NCBI RefSeq assembly: GCF_021401345.1 | Contig: NZ_JACBGE010000001.1 | Coordinates: 334,199 to 398,198 of the forward strand | Reading direction: 5' to 3' | Origin: Hydrogenophaga sp. NFH-34 | Lineage (GTDB): Bacteria > Pseudomonadota > Gammaproteobacteria > Burkholderiales > Burkholderiaceae_C | DNA: 64,000 nt | In this document: piece by piece, positions 19,123 to 26,955 of the stretch | Position numbering within the stretch: position 1 is the stretch's first letter | Layout of the letters: each line of letters begins with the position of its first letter | Made by a program: the position numbers and the translations under genes | The notes under the pieces: model-generated | What the model was told of the DNA's origin: nothing | Databases searched by the model: none | Seen by the model: only the letters and a program-made list of their open reading frames with translations

Positions 19123-19445
19123 AGAAGGACGTCCTTTTTCGCGGATGTACCCGGCCCCCGATGATCTTCGGGGTGCCTTACGTGCCGTTTCTCGTGGGCG
19201 TCGGCGTTCCGCTGCTGCTGGCGATGTACGTGTCGCTCTACATCCTCCTGGTCATTCCCTTTGTCATCGTGGTGATGCGCCTGATGGCCAAGAAGGATGA
19301 GCTGATCTTCAGGCTGATCGGCCTGAACCTTGTGTTTCGTTTCCTTCCCCGCAACCCCGCCATCTACGGTGCCTCGTGGGTATTTGGTCCGTCCCGGTAC
19401 CGCAAAGACGCCCACCGTCTGGACGGCTACCGGGAATGGATGTAA
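19119..19445 (+). CDS. virB3: T4SS inner-membrane protein VirB3
   Basis: A 108-residue membrane protein starting VKKDVLFRGCTRPPMIFGVP, which is the family pattern (short cytoplasmic N-terminus with G-x-T-R-P-x-M, then two adjacent hydrophobic helices at about 22-65). VirB3 works closely with the VirB4 ATPase in pilus and channel assembly. I choose the GTG at 19119, whose TG overlaps the virB2 stop (GTGA); a longer reading only overlaps virB2. virB4 follows after 24 bases. Confidence 0.88.
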   Translation: MKKDVLFRGCTRPPMIFGVPYVPFLVGVGVPLLLAMYVSLYILLVIPFVIVVMRLMAKKDELIFRLIGLNLVFRFLPRNPAIYGASWVFGPSRYRKDAHRLDGYREWM

Positions 19446-19469
19446 CGGGGCGCAGCCGCCCAAAGAAGC

Positions 19470-21929
19470 ATGTTCACCGCTGACGCCAACTACAGCAACT
19501 TCGTCCCGTTCAGCACGCACGTCGATTCGCACGTCGTGAAGACGCGCGAGGGTGACTACCTCATCACCTGGCTGCTCAGCGGGTTCCCTTTCGTGGGGCG
19601 TGAAGACTGGGAGCTCGAACACCGGCACCGTACCTTCAACAGCCTGCTGCAAAGCCTGCGCGCGCCGGACTTCGAAAACCTCGCGTTCTGGGCGCACGAC
19701 ATCCGTCGGCGGCGCAGGATCAACGCCGACGCGAAGTTCCCGTACCGCTTCAGCCAGGACCTGCACGACCGGTACATGGAGCGCCTCTCCACGAAGCGCC
19801 TCATGCAGAACGAGCTGTACCTGACCATGATCTACCGGCCCGTGGTCAGCGGCAAACGCTTCACGGCCATGGCGCGTGACGTCAACGTCCTGCGGCAGGA
19901 AGAAAAAGCCTGCCTCGAAAAAATCTACGAACTGGCTGGCAACGTCGAGGTGCTGCTGGCCGACTACGCCCCCTACCGGCTCGGGCTGTACGAAAGCGTG
20001 CACAAGCAGGTGTTTTCCGAGAACCTGGAGTTCTACGGCTACCTGCTCAACCACACCGACGAGCCCGTGCCCGTGCTCCCGGCGCCCATCTACAGCTACC
20101 TGCCCACCAGCCGCCACATGTTCAACCCGGGCAGTGGCGACTATGCCATTCGCACCAGCGATGGCGACAACCACTTCGGCGCCATTCTGAACATCAAGGA
20201 ATACGCCGACAGCAGCTGGCCGGGCATTCTCAACGGCCTCAAGTACCTGGAGTTCGAGTACGTCGTCACGCACTCGTTCACGCCCATGAGCCGGTACGAC
20301 TCCATGAAGGCCTTGCAGCGCACCAAGGGCGCCATGCTGTCGTCCGAAGACAAGGCCGTCAGCCAGATCGTCGAGCTCGACTTTGCGATGGACCAACTCG
20401 CGTCCGGCAACTTCGTGCTGGGCCAGTACCACTTCAACATGGCGATCTACGCCGCCAACCAGGACGACCTCTACCTCAACGTGGCCCAGGCACGTGCGCA
20501 ACTTTCGGGGGCGAGTTTTGTCACCGTCAAGGAAGACGTGGCGGTGGCCGCCGCCTACTACGCGCAACTGCCTTGCAACTGGCGCTTCCGCCCGCGCATG
20601 GCCAACCTGAGCTCGCTCAACTTCCTGGGGCTGTGCCCGCTGCACAACTTCGCCACCGGCAAACCCAATTTCAACCCTTGGGGCTCGTCCGTCAGCGTGC
20701 TGCAGACGCTGAACAATCAGGCCTATCACTTCAATTTCCACGCCACCAAACCGAACGAATACTCCCTTGGCGAAAAAGCCGTGGCCAACACCATGGTGAT
20801 CGGCAAGTCCGGCACCGGCAAGACCGCGCTCATCAACTTCCTGCTGGCGCAGATCCAGAAGTTGCAGCCCGAGCCCACGGTCTTCTTTTTCGACAAGGAC
20901 AAGGGCGCGCAGATCTTCATCCAGGCCTGCGGGGGGCGTTACTTCTCGCTGGAAAAGGGCAAGCCCACGGGCTTCAACCCTTTGCAATGCGCCAACACGC
21001 CCGAGAACGAGCAGTTCCTGATCGAACTCGTGCAAACGCTGTGCGGCAAGGAAAAGTACACCGCCACCGAACAGGACGACCTCATCCGCGCGGTGCGGGC
21101 CATCCTCGACACGCCCGTGCACCTGCGCACCATGACCAACCTGCGCAAGAGCCTGCCCAACATGGGGGAAGGCAGCCTCTATGAATCGCTGTCCATCTGG
21201 TGCAAGGGCGGTCCCTCGGCCTGGGTGTTCGACAACCCGACCGACAACATCGAGTTCGGCAACGCCAACATCATCGGCTTCGACTACACCGAAGTCATCG
21301 AAGACAGCAAGACGCGCGAGCCCATCATCCAGTACCTGCTGCACCGGATGGAAAGCCTCATTGACGGCCGCCCCTTCATCTACGTGATGGACGAATTCTG
21401 GAAAGTGCTCGAAGGCAAAGGCGGCCTCAAGGACTTCGCCAAGAACAAGCAGAAGACCATCCGCAAGCAGAACGGTCTGGGCATCTTCGCCACCCAGAGC
21501 CCGCAGGACGCCATCAACAGCGACATCTCGGCCGCCCTCATCGAGCAGACGGCCACCATGATCCTGCTGCCCAACCCCAACGCCGACCCGCGCGACTACA
21601 TGGACGGCCTCAAGCTCACCCGGGCCGAATTCGACCTTGTGGTCGGGCTGGACGAGCGCAGCCGGTGCTTTCTGGTCAAGCAGGGCCACAACGCCGTGCT
21701 GTGCCAGCTCAACCTCAACGGCATGGACGACGAACTGGCGGTGCTTTCAGGCTCCAGCGACAACGTCGAAATCCTCAACGAACTGCTGGCCAGCCATCCC
21801 ACGCCGGAACTGCCCGACACCTGGCTGTCCGAATTCCACGCCCGCCGCAAAGGCCTCAAGCGGCAGCGGGATACCCACATGGCCAACCACCACGAGTTCT
21901 TGCGCCACGCCGAAACGTCGGACGCCTGA
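19470..21929 (+). CDS. virB4: T4SS ATPase VirB4
   Basis: An 819-residue cytoplasmic ATPase of the VirB4/CagE family that powers substrate transfer and pilus biogenesis. The N-terminal half is the CagE/TrbE domain. The C-terminal half has Walker A (GKSGTGKTA, about residues 446-454) and Walker B (YVMDEF, about 638-643), followed by ATQSPQDAINS. Length is normal. The ATG at 19470 is the only reasonable start. A gene of unknown function follows 34 bases later, so the usual virB4-virB5 neighbourhood is interrupted by an effector cassette. Confidence 0.95.
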   Translation: MFTADANYSNFVPFSTHVDSHVVKTREGDYLITWLLSGFPFVGREDWELEHRHRTFNSLLQSLRAPDFENLAFWAHDIRRRRRINADAKFPYRFSQDLHDRYMERLSTKRLMQNELYLTMIYRPVVSGKRFTAMARDVNVLRQEEKACLEKIYELAGNVEVLLADYAPYRLGLYESVHKQVFSENLEFYGYLLNHTDEPVPVLPAPIYSYLPTSRHMFNPGSGDYAIRTSDGDNHFGAILNIKEYADSSWPGILNGLKYLEFEYVVTHSFTPMSRYDSMKALQRTKGAMLSSEDKAVSQIVELDFAMDQLASGNFVLGQYHFNMAIYAANQDDLYLNVAQARAQLSGASFVTVKEDVAVAAAYYAQLPCNWRFRPRMANLSSLNFLGLCPLHNFATGKPNFNPWGSSVSVLQTLNNQAYHFNFHATKPNEYSLGEKAVANTMVIGKSGTGKTALINFLLAQIQKLQPEPTVFFFDKDKGAQIFIQACGGRYFSLEKGKPTGFNPLQCANTPENEQFLIELVQTLCGKEKYTATEQDDLIRAVRAILDTPVHLRTMTNLRKSLPNMGEGSLYESLSIWCKGGPSAWVFDNPTDNIEFGNANIIGFDYTEVIEDSKTREPIIQYLLHRMESLIDGRPFIYVMDEFWKVLEGKGGLKDFAKNKQKTIRKQNGLGIFATQSPQDAINSDISAALIEQTATMILLPNPNADPRDYMDGLKLTRAEFDLVVGLDERSRCFLVKQGHNAVLCQLNLNGMDDELAVLSGSSDNVEILNELLASHPTPELPDTWLSEFHARRKGLKRQRDTHMANHHEFLRHAETSDA

Positions 21930-21963
21930 ACCAGAAAAACCGCGCGAACAGGGAGAAGAACAG

Positions 21964-22368
21964 ATGCATGCCAAGAACAAGACACACAAGACACGAGCTT
22001 TACTAGCGGCCTTGGCGCTGATGGCCTTGCAGGGTGGGGCATGGGCGTCCAAGTGCGACGGTGTGAATGCGCACGGGCAGACCGGCGGGGCGTACTTCAG
22101 CCGGGGTGTTCCCTACGAAGAGGACGTGTTTTCTTTTTGCACCATCGGTGTCCCGGAACATTGCTGGGCCCCCACAGGTCCTGGCACCTGGACGCAGATC
22201 TGCCAATACCTCAACACGAAGTGGATCCCCAAGTTCGAGGAGGTTTGTGTGCACGGCAAAACCATGGGCGCCTGGAAGGCTGAAAGCGGTCGCCAGCCCT
22301 TGAGCACCAAAGGCCAGCCCGGCGCGCCCGACGGCATGACCGACTGCGAACACGGCGACGATTTCTGA
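21964..22368 (+). CDS. Small secreted cysteine-rich protein of unknown function
   Basis: A 134-residue protein with a clear Sec signal peptide (basic start, then LLAALALMALQGGAWA, cleavage near residue 29). The mature part of about 105 residues has six cysteines (in KCDG, FCTI, HCWA, ICQY, VCVH and DCEH), enough for three disulfides in the periplasm. I do not recognise the family. It is preceded by AGGGAGAAGA and lies 5 bases before the candidate immunity gene for the DUF2235 toxin. A second immunity protein, or a locus accessory, are possible roles, both inferred from position only. Confidence 0.7.
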   Translation: MHAKNKTHKTRALLAALALMALQGGAWASKCDGVNAHGQTGGAYFSRGVPYEEDVFSFCTIGVPEHCWAPTGPGTWTQICQYLNTKWIPKFEEVCVHGKTMGAWKAESGRQPLSTKGQPGAPDGMTDCEHGDDF

Positions 22369-22373
22369 GCGCC

Positions 22374-22961
22374 ATGAGCACTGCCATGCACCGCCTCTGG
22401 GTTCTTTTGATGGTGAGCCTCGTCATGAGCACACAACCCGCTTGCAGCGAAGACCGGGTGGTCTTTCACGGCCTTGATTACAACTTTGCCGTGAACAGCC
22501 CTGGTGTCGAACTTCTCGATTGCCTGTACGGTGAAATGCTGGGCAAGCACACGCGCCAAGAGGTGGAGTCTGGGCGGGCGCGGCGCGGCGAGTGCTTCAA
22601 CGGCGCGGGCACCATGCTCTTGGGCGACTTCCTGTACGTGAAGTGGCGGGACGAAGCCACGGGCCAGGTTTATGAAGACCGTGTCGATCTCAAGAGCCGG
22701 CTGCCATCGGCCAAGGAAATGCAGGGGCAGACGGTTTACTTTCTGGTAGATAGCAACCAGTTGTACGTCTACCTGATCCCGGACAGAGATTGGGACACCA
22801 AGCGCAATCACCTCCCGCCGGGTAAACCGGCCAACGGGCCGGATATCTATGCGTATCTTGATGTCAAGACGCTGTATCCGGACAACGCACCACCCAAGGT
22901 GCGCGGTGGCCGACCAAATGCCCGAGCCGCACGCGAAGCTGCGGAAAGGGCAAAGCCATGA
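22374..22961 (+). CDS. Candidate immunity protein for the DUF2235 phospholipase (DUF3304/Tli-like)
   Basis: A 195-residue protein with a hydrophobic signal (from M5, HRLWVLLMVSLVMSTQPAC), giving a periplasmic or lipid-anchored product with Cys near the end of the signal, although QPAC is a poor lipobox. The mature part contains a stretch (Y-N-F-A-V-N ... V-K-W-R-D-E-A-T-G-Q ... DRVDL) that resembles the DUF3304 proteins paired with Tle1-type phospholipases in type VI systems. The C-terminal tail is basic and Ala-rich. Its stop overlaps the toxin start (ATGA), the usual arrangement for immunity upstream of toxin. The immunity role is inferred. Confidence 0.6.
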   Translation: MSTAMHRLWVLLMVSLVMSTQPACSEDRVVFHGLDYNFAVNSPGVELLDCLYGEMLGKHTRQEVESGRARRGECFNGAGTMLLGDFLYVKWRDEATGQVYEDRVDLKSRLPSAKEMQGQTVYFLVDSNQLYVYLIPDRDWDTKRNHLPPGKPANGPDIYAYLDVKTLYPDNAPPKVRGGRPNARAAREAAERAKP

Positions 22962-24652
22962 CCGAGGTCATCAAACACCTGAGCGCGGCTGAACGCGAGC
23001 AGATGTCCGCGCAGGCCCGGCGCATCGCCGAAACGCCTGCGGCGCAGGTGGATGCCCGCAGTGGCGAGAAATTCGTTTTCGTGGCGCACTTTGACGGCAC
23101 GAACAACGACAAGGGCAACATCAAGCTCTCTGGCAATCCGCACCAGACCAACGTGGCTGATCTGCACGACCAGATGGCGCCGCAGATGCGGGGAAACGAC
23201 AACTTCCGGTCGGCCTACTATCCCGGCGTAGGCACGGATGCTGGCGTGAAGGGCTATCGCGATGTGCTGCTGCCCTCCGAGGAGATGCGCAGTACAGCGG
23301 TTCGCGCTTACAACGAGTTCAATGATCAAGCTGCTGAGTGGCTGCGCGAACACCCCCAAGCCGACCCCATCACCTCCCTGCAAGTCATGGCCACGGGTTT
23401 CAGCCGTGGCGGCGGCACGGCGGCGGTGTTCAGCCAGTTGCTGTACGAAAACGGGCTGACCGATCCCAAAACCGGGCAGCAACTCGTGCCCCCCGGTCAG
23501 CTTGGCTTGGCGGGCGCCCTGATCCTTGATCCCGTCACCACCGGCTACGGCGGCAACGTGGCGTTCTCTCCCGCCTCGAAGAACATCACCGTCGTGCGTG
23601 CGCAGAACGAATACCGGGAATGGTTCAAGGGGGTCGACCACAGTGCGCACCCTGGGGTAACCACTGTCGAAGTGATGGGCAACCACTGCAACATCGGCGG
23701 CGGTTATGACCGGGGCATCTCTGCCCGTGTGCTCGAAGGCGCTACCGAATGGTTTCGTCGCGGTGGCGTGCCCATCCGTGACGTACTGCCCGAGAAGCGC
23801 CACGACGGCACGGCCGCCGTCTACCACGAACGCGACATTCCCAAGACCGATCAGATCGCGCAAGCCAGCCGCAGCACCATCGCCCGCGCCATGTGGCCGG
23901 CGGGCAGCCTCATGGTGGAAGGCGCTGCCGAGGCGGCTGACTACCCCGTCACCCACGACCCGCGCCAAGGCCTGCATGCGCAACGGCAGCTCGACCCGGT
24001 GGCCCGGCCCGAAACGCATGTGCACGACGGTTGGCGCCGTTTCCAGGGGGCCGAAGCCACGGTCTGGCGCAAGGCCTACCCCTTGCCCAATGGCCAGACA
24101 GCCACCACCGTCATGGTCGAGCGTGACTTCCCCGGCCGCGATCGCGACCGCATCGACATGCACCTGCTGCAGACCGACGAACAGGGCCAAACCCGGGAAC
24201 TGCTGCACCGCCGCGCACCCCTTGGACAAGGCAACGACCTGCGCCACCAACTCGACGCGGCCATGCCTGGGGCCGAGCCACGCCGCTTGAGCCCGGCGCA
24301 GGAATCCGGCGCACAGAAGTTCCGCGAGCAGTTGGGTCTGCAGTTGCGGCAGTTGGGCATGAACGAACAGCAGGTCGATGCGCTGGCGGCCGCTGCCATG
24401 AAGGAACAGATGCGGCATCTGGGCCAAGGTGCAAACAGCCAATTCCTGCTCAGCCGCGACGGCAGCACGATCGGGTTTTTGCGGCCCTACGGGCTGGCCC
24501 ATGAATTCAGCATTGCCCAGGCACTGGGCCAAAGTGAGCAAGCGCATTGGCGCGAGGCAGCCGATTGGGAGCGGCACGGCCTTGCCCAGGGCAATGGGGA
24601 GCCAATCATGGAATTGCAGAAGTCGGCGCATGGCGCCATGCGCAGAGCGTGA
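22958..24652 (+). CDS. Candidate T4SS effector: DUF2235/Tle1-like phospholipase with C-terminal secretion domain
   Basis: A 564-residue protein. The N-terminal DUF2235 alpha/beta-hydrolase has the opening FDGTNND (residues 46-52), the nucleophile elbow GFSRG with catalytic Ser S149, a candidate Asp in LILDPV (D191) and the HxxIGGGYD-type motif (241-251), the set seen in Tle1 phospholipases of type VI systems. After about residue 440 a separate helical domain contains FLLSRDGSTIGFLRPYGL, similar to the C-terminal domains of the effectors at 29554 and 35807 and to XVIPCD signals. Membrane phospholipid is the probable target, reached in the rival's periplasm. The gene overlaps its candidate immunity gene. 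Confidence 0.75.
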   Translation: MTEVIKHLSAAEREQMSAQARRIAETPAAQVDARSGEKFVFVAHFDGTNNDKGNIKLSGNPHQTNVADLHDQMAPQMRGNDNFRSAYYPGVGTDAGVKGYRDVLLPSEEMRSTAVRAYNEFNDQAAEWLREHPQADPITSLQVMATGFSRGGGTAAVFSQLLYENGLTDPKTGQQLVPPGQLGLAGALILDPVTTGYGGNVAFSPASKNITVVRAQNEYREWFKGVDHSAHPGVTTVEVMGNHCNIGGGYDRGISARVLEGATEWFRRGGVPIRDVLPEKRHDGTAAVYHERDIPKTDQIAQASRSTIARAMWPAGSLMVEGAAEAADYPVTHDPRQGLHAQRQLDPVARPETHVHDGWRRFQGAEATVWRKAYPLPNGQTATTVMVERDFPGRDRDRIDMHLLQTDEQGQTRELLHRRAPLGQGNDLRHQLDAAMPGAEPRRLSPAQESGAQKFREQLGLQLRQLGMNEQQVDALAAAAMKEQMRHLGQGANSQFLLSRDGSTIGFLRPYGLAHEFSIAQALGQSEQAHWREAADWERHGLAQGNGEPIMELQKSAHGAMRRA

Positions 24653-24694
24653 TTTTGGGTTTGTTTTTATTTAAATTTCAAAGGGGAATTGATT

Positions 24695-25090
24695 GTGAAA
24701 AAATACCTTGGCAATTCGGTGGAAAAGCTGAGCCGGCGGCAGGTGGTGGCGGGTTCTGTATTGGGTGGCGTGGCAATGTTTTTTAGCGCCTGCGGGGGTG
24801 GCGGCGGTAGTAATGACGGCGATTCTTCAGAGTATATTGATCTGGAGGCTGCTTATGAGCGTATTACGGCGTGCATGGATTATGACGAAATACTGAAGGC
24901 TGTAGGTGCCAAGCCAAATTATTATGATTCCAAGAATACGCTTAGATGGAATTATGGGGACCTGTGGTTGCGTGTCCAGACGCAGAACATCGGTGAGGTC
25001 GGCGAAGGGCGGTGGGTTGTAGATGACAAGGAATTGCTGCGTGGCATTCAGAGGTTGAAAAGATATGCCTTTCCGGGTTATTGCTCTTGA
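24695..25090 (+). CDS. Small lipoprotein with twin-arginine-like signal, copy 1
   Basis: A 131-residue protein beginning VKKYLGNSVEKLSRRQVV, with an RR pair, a hydrophobic stretch and a lipobox-like end (FFSAC) followed by a poly-Gly linker. The mature domain of about 90 residues has the pattern (C-M-D-Y-D-E-I-x-K-A-V-G-x-K-P-N ... L-R-W-N-Y-G) reminiscent of a single BLIP/SmpA-type repeat; that comparison is tentative. I choose the GTG at 24695, since AAGGGGA lies at the right distance and copy 2 starts the same way. It has a closely related copy at 25802, and each precedes a virB5 copy. The region is visibly more AT-rich than its neighbours. Confidence 0.6.
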   Translation: MKKYLGNSVEKLSRRQVVAGSVLGGVAMFFSACGGGGGSNDGDSSEYIDLEAAYERITACMDYDEILKAVGAKPNYYDSKNTLRWNYGDLWLRVQTQNIGEVGEGRWVVDDKELLRGIQRLKRYAFPGYCS

Positions 25091-25099
25091 GGGGGTTAG

Positions 25100-25576
25100 A
25101 TGAAGGGTGTATTTCTTTTATTCTTTGTTTTTCCTCAGATTGTTTTTGCACAGTGGGCTGTTTATGATGACAAGGTGCATGAGCAGCTCACTTATATAAA
25201 TATGATTGGGGGAATTGATAAAGAAGATTTAAAGAGGCTCGATCAACACTACAAAAGCCAACTGGGCGAAGGTGGTGATAAAGGCTCTGACCTGACGCTG
25301 GGCGACGGTGACAGCAAAACCGTGCTCAAAGGCTTGGACACCAAGTTCGACGAACTGAGCGATCTGACGGACGAGGACAAAAAGAAGTACGTCGGCACGC
25401 TGCAGGACTGCGGGGATGACCAGGTCAACCCGGCGCATTACCAGGCCTGTGTCGGGCTGCGCAACCTGCGCTTGCAGACCTTGAAGCAGAGCCAGGGCAT
25501 GCTCAAGACGCTGAAATTCCGGCGCGAGCAGGCGTATGCGACGCAGATGAATGGGCGGTGGGGCCTTTTGGCCTGA
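25100..25576 (+). pseudogene. virB5: virB5 copy 1, internally deleted and probably non-functional
   Basis: This 158-residue reading has a signal peptide (GVFLLFFVFPQIVFAQ) and then matches the intact virB5 downstream almost residue for residue through TLKFRREQ. There it jumps straight to YATQMN, which in the intact gene lies about 56 residues later after a second REQ, and then runs into an unrelated 8-residue end. The joint falls on GCGCGAGCAG, present at both positions of the intact copy (26601 and 26769 regions), so the deletion looks like recombination between short direct repeats. It retains its own start and ribosome-binding site (GAGGGGG) and may still be translated. Confidence 0.7.
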
Positions 25577-25801
25577 CCAACTTGGCTGGGTGATGGTTCT
25601 TTTTTGAAGGTTTAATGCTTATTTTCAAAACCTTGCCGAGAGTTTGAAAATTGGTTTTGTGATTGGCAATGCGAGCGTGAGAATTTTTGAGTGCTTGCGA
25701 GGATCGAGCCGCCAGGGTTGTTTTTGGTTTTGGTGAGCGCGAGTTGGTTGATTGTTTGATATGGTTTTGTGCTTATTTGTTTTTTTAGAGAGGAATTGAT
25801 C

Positions 25802-26164
25802 GTGAAAAAATACCTTGGCAATTCGGTTGAGAAGCTGACCCGTCGGCAGATGGTGGCGGGTTCTGTATTGGGTGGTGTGGCAATGATTGTGAGTGCTTGT
25901 GGTGGTGGCGGCGGTGGTGGCTCTTCTAACGATGAAATTGACTTGGTGGCAGCTTACGATCGTGTGCTCGGATGCATGAGTTATGAGGATGTTGTCAAGG
26001 CTGTTGGCGTAAAACCGAACTTATACGATGCAGGAAATACTTTGAAGTGGAAGTATGGTGATTATGTGTTGTATGTGGGGTTGTTGAGTAATCTGACTCA
26101 AGACAAGGAACTTTTTAAAGGATTGGAGAAATTGAAGCGGCATGGCTTTACAGAAGATTGCTGA
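25802..26164 (+). CDS. Small lipoprotein with twin-arginine-like signal, copy 2
   Basis: A 120-residue paralogue of the gene at 24695. The first 32 residues are nearly identical (KKYLGNSVEKLTRRQMVAG, then a hydrophobic run ending IVSAC and a Gly-rich linker). The mature domain keeps the pattern C-M-S-Y-E-D-V-V-K-A-V-G-V-K-P-N ... L-K-W-K-Y-G-D but differs more, and the C-terminus is shorter. The GTG at 25802 is preceded by AGAGAGGAATT. It lies 12 bases before the intact virB5. The function is unknown; a VirB5 partner, pilus-tip component or immunity protein are all possible. Confidence 0.6.
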   Translation: MKKYLGNSVEKLTRRQMVAGSVLGGVAMIVSACGGGGGGGSSNDEIDLVAAYDRVLGCMSYEDVVKAVGVKPNLYDAGNTLKWKYGDYVLYVGLLSNLTQDKELFKGLEKLKRHGFTEDC

Positions 26165-26176
26165 AAAGGTGCTGTG

Positions 26177-26899
26177 ATGAAGGTTGTTCTGCTTCTATTT
26201 TTTGCATTGATTTCTTCGCAGGCGATGGCGCAGTGGGCTGTTTATGACGAGAAAGTTCATGAGCAGCTTACCTATATTAATAAGATTGAGAAAATTGGCA
26301 AAACCGATTTGACAAAGCTGGATCAACACTACAAAAGCCAATTGGGCGAAGGTGGTGATAAGGGCTCCGATCTGACGTTGGGCGACGGCGAAAGCAAAAC
26401 CGTGCTCAAAGGGCTGGATACCAAATTCGACGAGTTGAGCGATCTGACGGACGAGGACAAAAAGAAGTACGTCGGCACGCTGCAGGACTGCGGGGATGAC
26501 CAGGTCAACCCGGCGCATTACCAGGCCTGTGTCGGGCTGCGCAACTTGCGCTTGCAGACCTTGAAGCAGAGCCAGGGCATGCTCAAAACGCTCAAATTCA
26601 GGCGCGAGCAGATCGTGAAACTGGTTGAGGAATCTCGAAACCTGGGAGTCAACGGACAAGAACCCAAAGCCGGTCAACTGCAGCGTTACCAATTCGAGCT
26701 TCAGGCGCAGCAGGCCCTGCTGCAAACCGACGCCCTGCAGTTGCAGATCCTGATGGATGGCTACAAGCAGCGCGAGCAGACGTACGCGATGCAGATGAAC
26801 GAGGCGCGCCGCTCCAGCGACCGAGGGGCGCTGGACCCCAAGGCCGGCCGCCCGCGCAACAAGGCGGTGCCTTTCGTGTCACCGAAGATTTTCAATTGA
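26177..26899 (+). CDS. virB5: T4SS minor pilin-type protein VirB5, intact copy
   Basis: A 240-residue secreted protein with a Sec signal (KVVLLLFFALISSQAMAQ, cleavage near AMA-Q) and a mostly helical mature part of alternating charged segments. Near the C-terminus is the helix L-Q-x-Q-I-L-M-D-G-Y-K-Q-R-E-Q, then a basic tail. The identity as VirB5 comes from the signal, helical composition, size and position just before virB6; I see no family-defining motif. VirB5 sits at the pilus tip. The ATG at 26177 (AAGGTG upstream) is preferred over the GTG one codon earlier. virB6 follows after 56 bases. Confidence 0.72.
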   Translation: MKVVLLLFFALISSQAMAQWAVYDEKVHEQLTYINKIEKIGKTDLTKLDQHYKSQLGEGGDKGSDLTLGDGESKTVLKGLDTKFDELSDLTDEDKKKYVGTLQDCGDDQVNPAHYQACVGLRNLRLQTLKQSQGMLKTLKFRREQIVKLVEESRNLGVNGQEPKAGQLQRYQFELQAQQALLQTDALQLQILMDGYKQREQTYAMQMNEARRSSDRGALDPKAGRPRNKAVPFVSPKIFN

Positions 26900-26955
26900 T
26901 GGTGGTGGTGAGGCGGGGATGAAAGATCAACAAAAATGGCCATCAAGGGGGGCGT

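Larger units (their letters stand above)
24681..26899 (+). repeat. Tandem duplication of a lipoprotein-virB5 gene pair
   Basis: The unit at 24681-25576 and the unit at about 25788-26899 are parallel: each has AGGGGAATTG- or AGAGGAATTG-type sequence before GTGAAAAAATACC, a small lipoprotein gene, a gap of about 10 bases, then virB5. DNA identity is high in the signal-peptide part of the lipoprotein gene and highest from about 25245 to 25520 against about 26320 to 26600. The lipoprotein C-termini have diverged. Copy 1 carries the deleted virB5. The 225 bases between the units (25577-25801) hold no gene that I can support. Confidence 0.8.

Noticed and set aside
18954..21689. Minus-strand open frame of 911 codons opposite virB2-virB4
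   Set aside because: It is a shadow of virB4 and neighbours; composition is typical of antisense GC-rich DNA and no domain is seen.
25577..25801. Possible small gene or regulatory RNA between the duplicated units
   Set aside because: The stretch is AT-rich with no start preceded by a ribosome-binding site and no convincing hairpin; I see only the remains of the duplication.
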